Origin: an uncultured Desulfobacter sp.
Lineage (GTDB): Bacteria; Desulfobacterota; Desulfobacteria; Desulfobacterales; Desulfobacteraceae
Direction of reading: 5' to 3'
Assembly (NCBI RefSeq): GCF_963666145.1
Contig: NZ_OY762614.1
Coordinates: 5,384,501-5,448,500, forward strand
Length of the DNA stretch: 64,000 nt
The notes below the pieces were generated by a model, which saw only the letters and a program-made list of their open reading frames with translations, had not been told where the DNA came from and made no database searches. A program made the position numbers and the translations under genes. This document shows, one piece after another, positions 52,628 through 62,424 of this stretch. How positions within the stretch are numbered: position 1 is the first letter of the stretch; every line of letters starts with the position of its first letter.

Positions 52628-52671
52628 TAGCTGATGGGAATTTGTATTTCCCATCAGCTATTATTTTTTTT
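52628..52671 (+). terminator. Rho-independent terminator after the chemoreceptor
   Basis: A 13-bp stem around TAGCTGATGGGAA/TTCCCATCAGCTA with a 7-nt loop is followed by TTATTTTTTTT. Confidence 0.92.
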
Positions 52672-52827
52672 GCTTAAGATAAACCTTGTCCACGTATTTG
52701 TCGTCTTCTGTTGAACCATTTTTGTGCTTACTGCATTATGAAATAAAATAAAGACCATCTTTACCCGGGTTCTAAAGTCTGATAAAACCTCGCCCCATAG
52801 ATAATTGATATTCCAATAGGATATGTT

Positions 52828-52873
52828 AAAGATGTTTACCACCTCTATAAAAAGATGTTTACCACCTCTATAA
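52828..52873. repeat. 23-bp tandem duplication upstream of draT
   Basis: AAAGATGTTTACCACCTCTATAA occurs twice without a gap (52828-52850 and 52851-52873), 38 bp before the draT start. It may be duplicated regulatory sequence or a slippage product. A related CCTCTATAAT also occurs at about 56454-56463. Confidence 0.75.
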
Positions 52874-52910
52874 TTGGTTTAAAAAAGTGAAGGGTCATAT
52901 AAAATAATTT

Positions 52911-53711
52911 ATGTCCGATTACCATTATCAATACAGCTTGTGTAATGTGCCTTCCTGGGTCATCGGTTCCCGGGAATTCAACGCCGATCCGACCCCGTTA
53001 ACTGTTCTTGGTGTACGGGAGAGCCATGCTCATTTTTTCAAACAGCTGGACGCACTTTCTACCTGGGAAGACAGGGCTAGAATATTTCGAGATTATATGG
53101 AGGTGGCCTTTCATCTTCACCAGTGGCGGGAAAAAGGCGATGACGGTCGAATGCTCAGTATCAAGCACAGTTACTTAAGATTTCTCAGGGGCTGGCTTTT
53201 TGAATCCGATTCCATTGAAGGCGCGGTGTTGAAAGGATGGGTGCAAACCCGGATGGGGCTGCCCCCGATCTATCATAACGGCCGGATCAAAGGAAAAGAC
53301 AGTGACGAGTATTTATCATACATGAAGGATCGGATGAAAGGTTCCGCGCAAACAAACGGTATTTTCAACCAGCTGGATCTTCTTTTTGAATTTGTTCAAT
53401 ACGAGCTGAACCGCCGTGATCCCGAAAGGACCCATATTACCCTTTTCAGAGGTGTCCATGGGTTTTATGATCATGAACTGCTTGAATGGGATAAAAAGAC
53501 GGGTAAAGGGGTGCTTCGGCTCAATAATTTGAACTCCTTTACCCATGATTTTGAACGGGCCTGGGAATTTGGTACATTCGTTATTGAGGTCCAGGTACCT
53601 GTGGCAAAGATTTTTTTTGACGGCGATTTTCTTCATGCCGGGATACTCAGGGGGGAGAAAGAGGTGCTGGTTATCGGCGGTGTGTACGATATTTCCAGAC
53701 GAATCATCTAA
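52911..53711 (+). CDS. draT: NAD(+)-dinitrogen-reductase ADP-ribosyltransferase
   Basis: The 266-aa protein matches DraT throughout (PSWVIGSREFNADP, RDYMEVAFHLHQ, SYLRFLRGWLFESDSIEGAVLKGWVQTRMGL, QLDLLFEFVQYEL, ITLFRGVHGF, LVIGG near the end). It inactivates nitrogenase Fe protein by ADP-ribosylating a surface Arg when ammonium rises or energy drops. draG lies 112 bp downstream. No nif genes are in the window, so the target must be elsewhere. Confidence 0.95.
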   Translation: MSDYHYQYSLCNVPSWVIGSREFNADPTPLTVLGVRESHAHFFKQLDALSTWEDRARIFRDYMEVAFHLHQWREKGDDGRMLSIKHSYLRFLRGWLFESDSIEGAVLKGWVQTRMGLPPIYHNGRIKGKDSDEYLSYMKDRMKGSAQTNGIFNQLDLLFEFVQYELNRRDPERTHITLFRGVHGFYDHELLEWDKKTGKGVLRLNNLNSFTHDFERAWEFGTFVIEVQVPVAKIFFDGDFLHAGILRGEKEVLVIGGVYDISRRII

Positions 53712-53823
53712 CAGCCATGGGCTGAGTTTGACTTGACATAATAACTGCCGGGCACAGCCCGCAACAACGTTGTAAGGCGCTTAGTAACTTACCCAGGCTT
53801 TCTTATAAAACAGGAAATTTAGA

Positions 53824-54747
53824 TTGATGCAATCGGTTCGGATACCTGACAGAAAACAAATTGTGGAGAAGGCAAAAGGCGCCTTTGTCGGCCTTGCCAT
53901 AGGAGATGCGCTCGGGGCAACCACCGAGTTCATGACACCCGAGGAAATTAAAGTACAATATGGCGTGCACAAGCAGATCATTGGCAAGGGGTGGCTCTAT
54001 CTTAAACCCGGACAGGTCACCGATGATACCCAGATGTCGGTTTGTATCGGACGGGCCATTCAAAAAGCAAACGGCTGGAATCTTACCGCCGTGGCCGACG
54101 AGTTTGCCGAGTGGGTCGGCGGCCGGCCCATTGATGTCGGCTCCACATGTGCCCGGGGAATCCGAAACTATATTCTCCATCAAACCCTCGAAGTGAAACC
54201 AAGCCGCTGGAGTGCCGGAAACGGGGCGTTGATGCGCATGCTTCCCGTTGCCCTTTATACCCTGGCAAATAAAGATCTTCTTGCCCAATATGTGGTGGAA
54301 CAGGCCCATATTACGCACAATAACCCCTTGTCTGATGCGGCGTGCATCTTTTTTGGCCGTTTGCTCCATGAGACCATGATGGGTGGTGAACTATTCGGTG
54401 AGCTTTTTGCCCTGACCAAAGAGTTTGTCAATGAATATCCTGAATTTTCTTATGTGCCGTATCCGGGCAAAAGCTCTGCCTATGTTGTGGATACGGTGCA
54501 GACCGTTTTTCATTTTTTATTTACAACAGACAACTTTGAAGATTGTCTGGTTGGTACCGTAAACCAGGGCGGGGATGCGGATACCACCGGCGCACTGGTC
54601 GGAATGCTTGCCGGCGCGGTTTATGGGGTCAACGGGATACCAAAACGCTGGCTGAAACGATTGGATCCCTTTGTGTATACAGAGGTCGAAGCGCTTGCCC
54701 AATATTTGGTGGAGCGCTCTCCGGCACTTGTATCATCCAAGCATTAA
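53824..54747 (+). CDS. draG: ADP-ribosyl-[dinitrogen reductase] hydrolase
   Basis: The 307-aa ADP-ribosylglycohydrolase has the binuclear-metal motifs of the family: GAFVGLAIGDALGATTEF, VTDDTQMSVCIGRA and NQGGDADTTGALVGMLAG. It removes ADP-ribose from nitrogenase Fe protein and so reverses DraT. The draT-draG pairing is the classical arrangement for post-translational nitrogenase control. Confidence 0.95.
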   Translation: MMQSVRIPDRKQIVEKAKGAFVGLAIGDALGATTEFMTPEEIKVQYGVHKQIIGKGWLYLKPGQVTDDTQMSVCIGRAIQKANGWNLTAVADEFAEWVGGRPIDVGSTCARGIRNYILHQTLEVKPSRWSAGNGALMRMLPVALYTLANKDLLAQYVVEQAHITHNNPLSDAACIFFGRLLHETMMGGELFGELFALTKEFVNEYPEFSYVPYPGKSSAYVVDTVQTVFHFLFTTDNFEDCLVGTVNQGGDADTTGALVGMLAGAVYGVNGIPKRWLKRLDPFVYTEVEALAQYLVERSPALVSSKH

Positions 54748-54808
54748 ATTAAAATTGAGTGCGTTGGGATCTATTATTGTCTAAAATAATAAGGAAAAAG
54801 GCAAATTT

Positions 54809-55471
54809 ATGACATATCAACATGTATTTAACGACGGAACTGTGTGCGACCTGCCGGTGGGCAAGGTGGTTTGTGTGGGCCGCAACTATGTGGCTCATAT
54901 CAAGGAACTGGATAATCCCATGCCCACGGAACCCATTTTGTTTATCAAGCCTGCGACATCGCTGCAGCCGATCAGTCAGCCCATTGTGATTCCTGATTTT
55001 ACCAAGGATTGCCACAATGAGACCGAACTTGCCGTATTGATCGGCAAACAGATTACCCGGGCAAGCCGAGACGAGGTTGAGGCTGCTGTTGCCGGGTTTG
55101 GGCTTGCATTGGATCTGACCCTGCGGGATGTTCAGAAATCGCTAAAAGAGAAAGGGCTGCCCTGGGAAAAAGCAAAAGCCTTTGACGGCTCCTGCCCGAT
55201 GACCCCCTTTATCGGCCCCGACGAACTTGCAGATCCCCAGGATACCCAGTTGAAACTGGAAGTGAACGGCCAGGTGCGCCAAAATGAAAGTACCAAGTTG
55301 ATGATTAACGGCATATTTGACTTGATCGTTTATATGTCCGGTTTTTTTACTTTGATGCCCGGAGATGTGGTTCTTACCGGGACGCCGGCCGGTGTGGGCG
55401 CGTTAAAGTCCGGAGACATGCTGGCCCTGGAGCTTGATGGCCGGTTTGCCTTTTCTGCATCCGTGGCCTAA
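54809..55471 (+). CDS. Fumarylacetoacetate hydrolase-family protein
   Basis: The 220-aa FAH-family protein has the family core motifs (VCVGRNYVAHIKELDN, ETELAVLIGK, ALDLTLRDVQ, KAFDGSCPMTPF, LTGTPAGVG). Metal ligands are expected in ETE and the Asp of LDLTLRD. It is the size of fumarylpyruvate hydrolase/YcgM-like enzymes and probably cleaves a C-C bond in an acylpyruvate or decarboxylates an oxoacid. SD AAGGAAAAAGG lies upstream. The connection to draTG is positional only. Confidence 0.88.
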   Translation: MTYQHVFNDGTVCDLPVGKVVCVGRNYVAHIKELDNPMPTEPILFIKPATSLQPISQPIVIPDFTKDCHNETELAVLIGKQITRASRDEVEAAVAGFGLALDLTLRDVQKSLKEKGLPWEKAKAFDGSCPMTPFIGPDELADPQDTQLKLEVNGQVRQNESTKLMINGIFDLIVYMSGFFTLMPGDVVLTGTPAGVGALKSGDMLALELDGRFAFSASVA

Positions 55472-55817
55472 GATCGAATTTGAAATTAGAAGAATACACA
55501 AAAAAAATCTAAAGCAACGAAAATCGGCAAATATTGCAGCCTGCAGCCTGCAGGCTGTATGTGCCTAAGCTGCAGGATTCTTACCTGTCCATATGTTGGG
55601 TTTAGAGGTTCATTTAATTTTATACGACGTTCTTGTCAGGTTTCACTGCTAAAACAGTCAATTTCATGACAGCTGGGTTTAAAATCTGGAAGATTGATTC
55701 AAGAAAATCTTCCAGATTACCGATGTCTACTGGATAAACACACGTTGTCTGAAATTTAGGTATGTTATTTGCAAATCTTTAATAAATCGAAAAGACTATA
55801 TCTTAAAGGAGAATGTC
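55472..55817. other. Intergenic region with hairpins
   Basis: No gene. It holds a GC-rich direct/inverted cluster (GCAGCCTGCAGCCTGCAGGCTG at 55536-55557) and a 12-bp stem (ATCTGGAAGATT at 55684-55695, AATCTTCCAGAT at 55706-55717) that may end the draTG-FAH transcript. The promoter for the lipoprotein gene must lie in 55720-55800. Confidence 0.4.
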
Positions 55818-56408
55818 ATGAAAAAATTGATTTGCCTTGCTGTTTTGTTGCCATTATTCTTTGTGTGTTCTTGTTATAATAGGGCCTATTCCCCCCCCAA
55901 TGCAACCGGGCGCAGCGTAATTGAGGAAAGCAAACCGTTGGATAATGATCGTGTTGTCCTGTTTAAAGTTACGGGGAAAGGTATGGCGCCTGAAACCGCT
56001 GTACGGCGTGGTGAAGCGATAATTCTCGGCGAAAGGGCAGCCGTTTTGGATGGATACCGTTTGCTTTTGGAAAAACTGAGGGGGGCTTTGGTCGAGACAT
56101 ACTCCAAAAGAAAGGGCGTTGAAGTTGATATGGATACAATATCTTCCCAGGCCAAGTCTTATTTAAAAGGTGTTGAGATTTTGGAAACAAAGGTGGATGA
56201 GTATGGCATCTACCGTGTAGACATGCAGGTCAGGGTATTTTTTGCTTATAACAATGAATTAATCTGGTGGCCCTCCGGCCTGAGTTCCAGTGTTGGACCT
56301 TATACCGGCGCAACATACGAGGCAAGAGTTGCCCCGTCAAGTTATGATAGGTGTCAAAATTACCCGTGGTGCGGTGGTTACTATTATTATTCACATCCAA
56401 TGCGTTAA
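55818..56408 (+). CDS. LPP20-like lipoprotein
   Basis: The 196-aa protein has a lipoprotein signal (LPLFFVCSC, Cys19). The domain resembles the LPP20/FlgP family (VTGKGMAPETAVRRGEAIILGERAAVLDGYRLLLEKLRGALVETYSKRKG, SYLKGVEILETKVDEYGIYRVDMQVRV). The C-terminal tail is rich in Tyr, Trp and Gly. It is an outer-membrane-anchored protein of unclear role, sometimes flagellar. SD AAAGGAG precedes the ATG. Confidence 0.75.
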   Translation: MKKLICLAVLLPLFFVCSCYNRAYSPPNATGRSVIEESKPLDNDRVVLFKVTGKGMAPETAVRRGEAIILGERAAVLDGYRLLLEKLRGALVETYSKRKGVEVDMDTISSQAKSYLKGVEILETKVDEYGIYRVDMQVRVFFAYNNELIWWPSGLSSSVGPYTGATYEARVAPSSYDRCQNYPWCGGYYYYSHPMR

Positions 56409-56506
56409 AAGATATTTATCGCTTATGGGGATAATTGCTCCCCCATATTTGATACCTCTATAATCGTGAATTTTAAATTTTGTTTTTTTAGCGCGTTGCA
56501 TGCTCA

Positions 56507-59500
56507 TTAAATCATTGTTGATGCTTCAATGAGTGCTTTATCCATGCGTTTGGGTGAAATTTTAAACCGGGTTTTAAGTTCCTGGGCATAAACGGAAATT
56601 TTATACTCCTCCAGCATCCAGAAAAAAGCCTCCACGGCATTGGATTTTTCCGTTGATGAGCCCGGGCCAAGGCTGGCAATCAAGTGGGCAAGCTTTCGTT
56701 CATAGGGCGTAATAAGCTCTTTTTTCTGGGCCTCTTTGGCCGGATTGTCCATCCAGCGCCTGGCACGGATGGACAGGCATTCCAGGTTTTTGGGCAGCAG
56801 CGTAATCCGGTTTAAATCGTAAAGTTCCAGAAAATTGGCAGGGCACAGATTTTTCAGCTCATTGAATATCGCCGTCAATTCGTTAAAAATTACGGGCCGG
56901 TTTTTTGACGCAAGGCTTAAGGTTTGCAGCTGATCAAAACACCTCGCGTATTCCCGCCCCACGGTTAAAATATGTTCCATCGCCTGTTGGCCAAGGGTGT
57001 AGAGCTTTGGGCGAATGGCCTGCACATGGGCCTCAAATGCCTTTTGGGTAAACGTCTCTTTTTGAAAAAAGTCCTTTGCCATGGCATTGTATGCCATTTG
57101 GGAAAAGGTGGGCCGGTTGTTGAAATAGAGGGCGATCCGGCTTAATTCCGCAGTCCTGTTTATATCTTTTTTCATAGCCTTCACATCATCGGGAAACATG
57201 ATCTCAAAGAGCCGGCCAACCCCTTTGGTATGGTTTTCCAAGGCGGCTTGCCTTGTTTTGAACAAGGTTAACATTACGGCATCACTGTTCTGTTCACAGC
57301 AGAGCCCGGGAAATGCTTTGCGCCGGGTGCCGTTGCTTTCCTCCAAAAAAATTTCTTGTTCAATATCAGAAAAATTCCATTCCCGGATACCTGTTTTTTC
57401 AAATTCCCTTTTAGCACGTTCAAAGGCATTGGCTTTTTGAGTCGGCCGCTGGGCGGCAAACGCCCCTAATTTTGATAAGTCCCTTAGTGATTTGATTTCC
57501 TTGTCTTTGTGATCCCGGATGGATATCCTCATTTTCAGGTGATCCGCAAGATCCTCATCGGACCAGGCCGAGGCGGGAATCACAAGATTGAAATGTTCTC
57601 GGATGACCTGGGATAATTTTGAATATAACGGGGCATCGGAGTCGGGCAGGTGGTCTGCAATAAAATCAGCCCGCTGCTGGATGGGCATCAGCTTTATCCG
57701 GTGGGTTTTGGGTAATGATTTGATCAATGCTGCAATTTTTTCTCTGAGCAGTCCCGGCACCAGGGTCTCCACCTGGTGAGGGGAAATCAAGGCGGCATCC
57801 TGGCTGGGCACTTTCAAGGTCACCCCGTCCGTCTTTGCCCCGGGATTGAAGTTGTAGTCCAGGGCAAACTCCCCCTGGTCCGTGGCAAGGGTATCTGGGA
57901 AACGGGCCAAAACCTCTTCGTCCACATCTGTTTTTTGAAGATCCTCACGGGTCATCTTCAAAAAGGTATCATCTTTTTTATCTTTGATGAATTTGGCAAA
58001 GGTGCGGATGTTGTAAAAAGGTTGGGGTAGCCGGGACTGGTAGAATGAATAGATCTCATCTTCCGACGCCAGAATGTCCCGCTGTCGGGTTTTGTCTTCT
58101 AATGCAGCAATCTCTTCGATGAGATTTTGGTTGTGGTCCATGAATCCGAACTTTTGGACAATCTCCCCCTGGACCAGGGCATGTCGGATAAACAGCTCCC
58201 CGGATTCTTCGGGATTGATCTTCCCATAGGCCACGGATCTGCCGCTGGCAAGGATAAGGCCGAACAAAGAGACCTGTTCCGAGGCCACCACCTCTCCGCG
58301 TTTTTTTTCCCAATGGGGATCACTGTAGGTTCGGGTGCAAAGGTTCCGGCCGATCTCTTCGATCCAGGCCGGATCAACGTTGCCCACACACCGGGCAAAC
58401 AGCTGGCTGGTCTTGACATATTCGGCCGCCACAATCCAGTTGCCCGCCTTGTTGAACAGGCCTGAACCCGGGAAGACAACCGCCTGCCTGCCCTTGGCCG
58501 CCGTGAACATATTTTTCTCTTTTTTCTGGGCAATGCCGGCCAGGTACCCGTGGAGCAGGGCCTTGTGGATGGCTGCATACAAGGGTCCGCCATGTTCAAA
58601 TTGATCTGCCTTTGGGCTGGTTTCCTGCTGTTCCGCTGCCGGCGGGGCTGTCTGCGTAATGCCGTGTTCTTTGATCATCCGGGTGATCTGGCCGTGGATA
58701 TCCTGCCACTCCCGCAGCCGCTTGAACGATAGAAAATTTTCAATGCACCATTTGCGAAGGGCCGACCGCGATTTCAGTCGCTTTCCGGCGTCTATGCAGG
58801 CATTCCAGATGTTGAGCAGCGTGATGAAGTCCGAGGCCGGATCTTTGAACTGGGCATGTTTCTGGTCTGCGGCCTGGACCTTGTCGGCCGGTCGCTGGCG
58901 GATGTCGGATACAGTCAGGGCCGTGGTGATGACCACCGCTTCTTTGAGCACTCCCGTATCTCCTGAGTTGAGCAGAATACGCGACAGTTTCGGGTCCATG
59001 GGCAGTCTGGCCATTAAATGTCCCGAGGCCGTGAGCCGATATTTTTTACCCGGCTTTTTGGCTGACGTTTGGCATTCAATGGCGTCGAGTTCCAAAAGGG
59101 TATCAAACCCATCTTTTATGCTTTTGGGCGCAGGCGGGTCAATGAAAGGGAAGGTGGAAACATCGCCAAGCTGCAGGGCAATCATGCGTAAAATAACTTC
59201 GGCCAGGTTGGAGCGTAGAATTTCAGGCGTTGTGAAAAAAGGGCGGCCGTTGAAGTCATCTTCGTCATAAAGCCTGATGCACACCCCGTTTTCCACACGG
59301 CCGCACCGGCCCATGCGCTGGTTGGCGCTGGACTGGGACACGGGGCTGACCGGCAGTGCCGTGGTTCGGGTCCGTGGTGAATAGGCGGGGATCCGGGCAA
59401 GTCCTGTGTCCACCACATACTTGATGCCGGGGATGGTCAATGACGTTTCAGCCACATTGGTGGCGATCACCACCTTCCTGCCGGGACCATTGGAAAATAC

Positions 59501-60517
59501 TTTTGCCTGCTCGCCGGCAGACAATCGTGCAAACAAGGGTAAAATGGTGACACCGCCAAAGTTTTTGCCTTTAAGTATCTCCATGGTTTCGCCGATATCC
59601 TGTTCTGTGGGCATGAATATCAGGATATCCCCGGTGCGGGTACGTATTAAAAGCTCTGCGACCTGTGCGGCGGCAGCCTCCACATAGCCCTGGTCATCCG
59701 GGGCACTGGTGGAATCACCCGAGGTATTGTCATCTTCAATGGGGGCATAGATCAGTTCCACCGGATACATCCGGCCCGACACCTCAATCACCGGCGCATT
59801 GTCAAAGGCCTTGGAAAATTTTTCCGTATCAATGGTGGCACTGGTGATGATCAGTTTGAGATCACTGCGTTTTTTGACAAGGCCGCGCAAAATGCCCAGA
59901 ACAAAATCAATATTAAGGCTGCGCTCATGGGCCTCATCCACAATCAGGGTGTCATACCGGTTTAAAAAACGGTCCTGCTGGGTTTCGGCCAGCAAAATGC
60001 CGTCGGTCATCAGTTTGATATAGGCATTGTCCGGTGTGTGGTCATCAAACCGGATTTTATATCCCACCGATTGGCCTAAAGATTCGTTGAGTTCAAAGGC
60101 AATGCGTTTGGCCACGGTCATGGCGGCAATGCGCCGGGGCTGGGTACAGCCGATCATGCCTGAAATACCTCTGCCGGCTTCCAGGCATAATTTGGGAATC
60201 TGGGTGGTTTTACCCGATCCGGTTTCACCTGAAATGATCACCACAGGATGATCCTGATCCTGTATGGCCTTGATGATCTCTTCTTTTTTGCCGTTTATGG
60301 GCAAATCCGGGTCAAAGCGGATGTTTTGGGGCCGGTTGTCCAGGCGCTGCTGCCGGGCGTCTGCAGAGGCCTGGGCTTTTAAGAGTGTATTTTTTAAAAA
60401 ATTTTGACCTTGCCCTTGCCTGGGTTTTGCTGTGCTGCGCAGGGATCTTGCCAGCATATACCGGTCCTTGCACATGGCTTTGGGTATGAGTGCTTTAATC
60501 TGATCTGAAATTGACAT
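56507..60517 (-). CDS. hrpA: ATP-dependent RNA helicase HrpA
   Basis: From ATG 60517 the product is about 1336 aa (the frame extends to 60547). It is a DEAH-box helicase of full HrpA length: Walker A GETGSGKTTQIPKL (about residues 97-110), DEAHERSLN, SATIDTEKFSKAF, ATNVAETSLTIPG, QRMGRCGRVENG. HA2 and OB-like regions and the long HrpA C-terminal domain follow. HrpA rescues stalled ribosomes and remodels mRNA. It is convergent with the lipoprotein gene and divergent from parA. Confidence 0.95.
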   Translation of the reverse strand: MSISDQIKALIPKAMCKDRYMLARSLRSTAKPRQGQGQNFLKNTLLKAQASADARQQRLDNRPQNIRFDPDLPINGKKEEIIKAIQDQDHPVVIISGETGSGKTTQIPKLCLEAGRGISGMIGCTQPRRIAAMTVAKRIAFELNESLGQSVGYKIRFDDHTPDNAYIKLMTDGILLAETQQDRFLNRYDTLIVDEAHERSLNIDFVLGILRGLVKKRSDLKLIITSATIDTEKFSKAFDNAPVIEVSGRMYPVELIYAPIEDDNTSGDSTSAPDDQGYVEAAAAQVAELLIRTRTGDILIFMPTEQDIGETMEILKGKNFGGVTILPLFARLSAGEQAKVFSNGPGRKVVIATNVAETSLTIPGIKYVVDTGLARIPAYSPRTRTTALPVSPVSQSSANQRMGRCGRVENGVCIRLYDEDDFNGRPFFTTPEILRSNLAEVILRMIALQLGDVSTFPFIDPPAPKSIKDGFDTLLELDAIECQTSAKKPGKKYRLTASGHLMARLPMDPKLSRILLNSGDTGVLKEAVVITTALTVSDIRQRPADKVQAADQKHAQFKDPASDFITLLNIWNACIDAGKRLKSRSALRKWCIENFLSFKRLREWQDIHGQITRMIKEHGITQTAPPAAEQQETSPKADQFEHGGPLYAAIHKALLHGYLAGIAQKKEKNMFTAAKGRQAVVFPGSGLFNKAGNWIVAAEYVKTSQLFARCVGNVDPAWIEEIGRNLCTRTYSDPHWEKKRGEVVASEQVSLFGLILASGRSVAYGKINPEESGELFIRHALVQGEIVQKFGFMDHNQNLIEEIAALEDKTRQRDILASEDEIYSFYQSRLPQPFYNIRTFAKFIKDKKDDTFLKMTREDLQKTDVDEEVLARFPDTLATDQGEFALDYNFNPGAKTDGVTLKVPSQDAALISPHQVETLVPGLLREKIAALIKSLPKTHRIKLMPIQQRADFIADHLPDSDAPLYSKLSQVIREHFNLVIPASAWSDEDLADHLKMRISIRDHKDKEIKSLRDLSKLGAFAAQRPTQKANAFERAKREFEKTGIREWNFSDIEQEIFLEESNGTRRKAFPGLCCEQNSDAVMLTLFKTRQAALENHTKGVGRLFEIMFPDDVKAMKKDINRTAELSRIALYFNNRPTFSQMAYNAMAKDFFQKETFTQKAFEAHVQAIRPKLYTLGQQAMEHILTVGREYARCFDQLQTLSLASKNRPVIFNELTAIFNELKNLCPANFLELYDLNRITLLPKNLECLSIRARRWMDNPAKEAQKKELITPYERKLAHLIASLGPGSSTEKSNAVEAFFWMLEEYKISVYAQELKTRFKISPKRMDKALIEASTMI

Positions 60518-60547
60518 AATACCGCAAATAGTAGCCAAGGATTTCAA

Positions 60548-60799
60548 AATGTCAAATAAAGCGTTTGTTACAGCCGGTCATTTTTTTTATTGACATGCAT
60601 TTTGGAATAGGGGAATAAAAGCAGTACCTGAATCGTTGGGATTATTTCCGGGGCAAAAGGGACGTGTTAACAGTAAAATCACTTTATTTACAGCGCGTGT
60701 GATCCTTGCGGTATCCTTAAAAAAGCCGCTAAATCGCCCTGCAGATTGCGTGGCTATATGTTTGCCTCTACACTTTAATTATGATAAGAAAATTGGATT
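60548..60799. promoter_or_regulatory. Intergenic region between hrpA and parA
   Basis: No gene seen. TTGACA at 60590-60595 with a T-run before it is a candidate -35 for parA transcription; the matching -10 (GAATAA at 60613-60618, 17-bp spacer) is weak. A parS-like palindrome (TGTTTCACGTGAAACA) was not found. Confidence 0.35.
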
Positions 60800-61561
60800 A
60801 TGACTCAGATCATCAGTATTGCCAATCAGAAGGGTGGGGTGGGCAAAACCACCACAGCGGTTAATCTGGCGGCTTCCCTTGCCAACCTGAAAAAAAAAGT
60901 GCTGCTTGTGGATTGTGATTCCCAGGCCAACGCCACAACGGCTCTCGGGGTGGATAAACCCAGTCTTGAAGCCTCTTTGTATGACGGTTTGATCGGTGAA
61001 TCCGGCATCGAAGATATGCTTTTACCCACCATGCTCAAGGGAATGACCCTGGTGCCTGCCAATGTTGATCTCATTGGATTTGAAGTGGAAATGATGTCCG
61101 ATCCCAAAAGGCATGCCCGGCTTAAGGAGCTTCTGGTTCCCGTGGTTGATAAATTTGATTTCATTATCATCGACTGTCCGCCTGCCTTAAGTCTGCTGAC
61201 GCTGAATGCGTTTTCCGCAAGTGATTCGGTTGTCATACCGTTGCAAAGTGAATTTTTTGCCCTGGAAGGCTTAGGGCAGCTTTTAGATACAATCAAGCGT
61301 ATTAAAAATGCGTTTAATGCCGACTTGATGATCAAAGGTATTTTGCTGACAATGTTCGACCGCAGGACCAATTTGTCCCAGAATGTGGTGGATGACGCCA
61401 GACAGTATTTCAAGGATCTGGTGTTCAAGACAAAAATACCCCGTAATGTGAAGCTTGGAGAAGCCCCAAGCTATGGTCTGCCGGTGATTCTCTATGATAA
61501 AACATCACCTGGAGCTAAAAGTTATATGTCCTTTGCCAGGGAACTTTTAAAGCGATCATGA
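60800..61561 (+). CDS. parA: Chromosome partitioning ATPase ParA/Soj
   Basis: The 253-aa protein has the deviant Walker A motif NQKGGVGKTTTAVNLAASL (about residues 8-26), VDCDSQANAT and IIIDCPPALSLLTLNAF. It has the Soj size without an N-terminal extension. With ParB it segregates replication origins. ATGA overlap with parB (61558). Confidence 0.96.
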   Translation: MTQIISIANQKGGVGKTTTAVNLAASLANLKKKVLLVDCDSQANATTALGVDKPSLEASLYDGLIGESGIEDMLLPTMLKGMTLVPANVDLIGFEVEMMSDPKRHARLKELLVPVVDKFDFIIIDCPPALSLLTLNAFSASDSVVIPLQSEFFALEGLGQLLDTIKRIKNAFNADLMIKGILLTMFDRRTNLSQNVVDDARQYFKDLVFKTKIPRNVKLGEAPSYGLPVILYDKTSPGAKSYMSFARELLKRS

Positions 61562-62424
61562 ATAAAAAACGAAAAAATACCGGCCTGGGCCGGGGCATAT
61601 CAGCGTTGATCCCCGATATGGAAGAGCCCGAATCCAATTCGGATTTTTTCTTTTGCAACGTTGATCAAATAAGCCCCAACCGCTATCAACCAAGAACCCG
61701 GTTCAGTGAGGAAGAGTTGGAGCGGCTTACCCAGTCCATTGCCGAGCAGGGCGTACTCCAGCCCCTTTTGGCCCGAAAAATGGACGGGGCCTATGAGCTG
61801 ATTGCAGGGGAACGCCGTTTGCGTGCCGCCCGGGTGGCAGGCCTTGAGCAGGTGCCCGTCATTATTCTCAACCTGACTGACGAGCAGGTGCTTGAGGTTT
61901 CAATCATTGAAAATATCCAACGGGAAAACCTCAATGTGCTTGAAGAGGCCGAAGCCTATTTTCGGCTCATCGACGAGTTTGGATACACCCAGGAAAAGGT
62001 GGCCGAAAAAATCGGCAAGAACCGATCCACCATCGCCAACCTGCTGCGGTTACGCAGCCTGCCCGAAGAGATCAAAGAGGGGTTGATTGCCGAAAACATA
62101 AGCATGGGGCATGCCCGGGCACTGCTGGGGGCTGGCTCCTTGGAGAATCAGCTCTATTTGTTCAAGCAGGTGATGGAAAAACAATTGTCGGTGCGGGAAA
62201 CCGAGCGTCTGGTCAATCAGGCCAAAAAACAGCCCCAGAAAATCGCAAAAAAAATTTCTGCGGACGAACAAAAGTTCCTGGAAGAGACTTCGTCCCAGAT
62301 ATCCTCCCGGATCAATTCACCGGTCTTCATCAAAAAAAGTGGGGGCCGTGGCCGAATTGAGATAAAATTTTCCTCCGGATCTGAATTTAACCGTCTTGTG
62401 GAGTTGCTGAGCAGAATTTCATGA
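61558..62424 (+). CDS. parB: Chromosome partitioning protein ParB/Spo0J
   Basis: The 288-aa protein has the ParB N-terminal CTPase core (GERRLRAARVAGLEQVPVI, EVSIIENIQRENL), a central helix-turn-helix (YTQEKVAEKIGKNRSTIANLLRLRSLP) and a C-terminal dimerisation part. It binds parS near the replication origin. This fits a position near oriC, but no oriC feature is present. It overlaps the next gene by 4 bp. Confidence 0.96.
   Translation: MNKKRKNTGLGRGISALIPDMEEPESNSDFFFCNVDQISPNRYQPRTRFSEEELERLTQSIAEQGVLQPLLARKMDGAYELIAGERRLRAARVAGLEQVPVIILNLTDEQVLEVSIIENIQRENLNVLEEAEAYFRLIDEFGYTQEKVAEKIGKNRSTIANLLRLRSLPEEIKEGLIAENISMGHARALLGAGSLENQLYLFKQVMEKQLSVRETERLVNQAKKQPQKIAKKISADEQKFLEETSSQISSRINSPVFIKKSGGRGRIEIKFSSGSEFNRLVELLSRIS

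Noticed and set aside
52654..52842. 62-codon minus-strand frame between the chemoreceptor and draT
   Set aside because: It overlaps the terminator and has no family features or conserved context.
60548..60799. Possible replication origin near parAB
   Set aside because: No DnaA-box cluster, parS site or dnaA/gidA-type gene is visible in the window.
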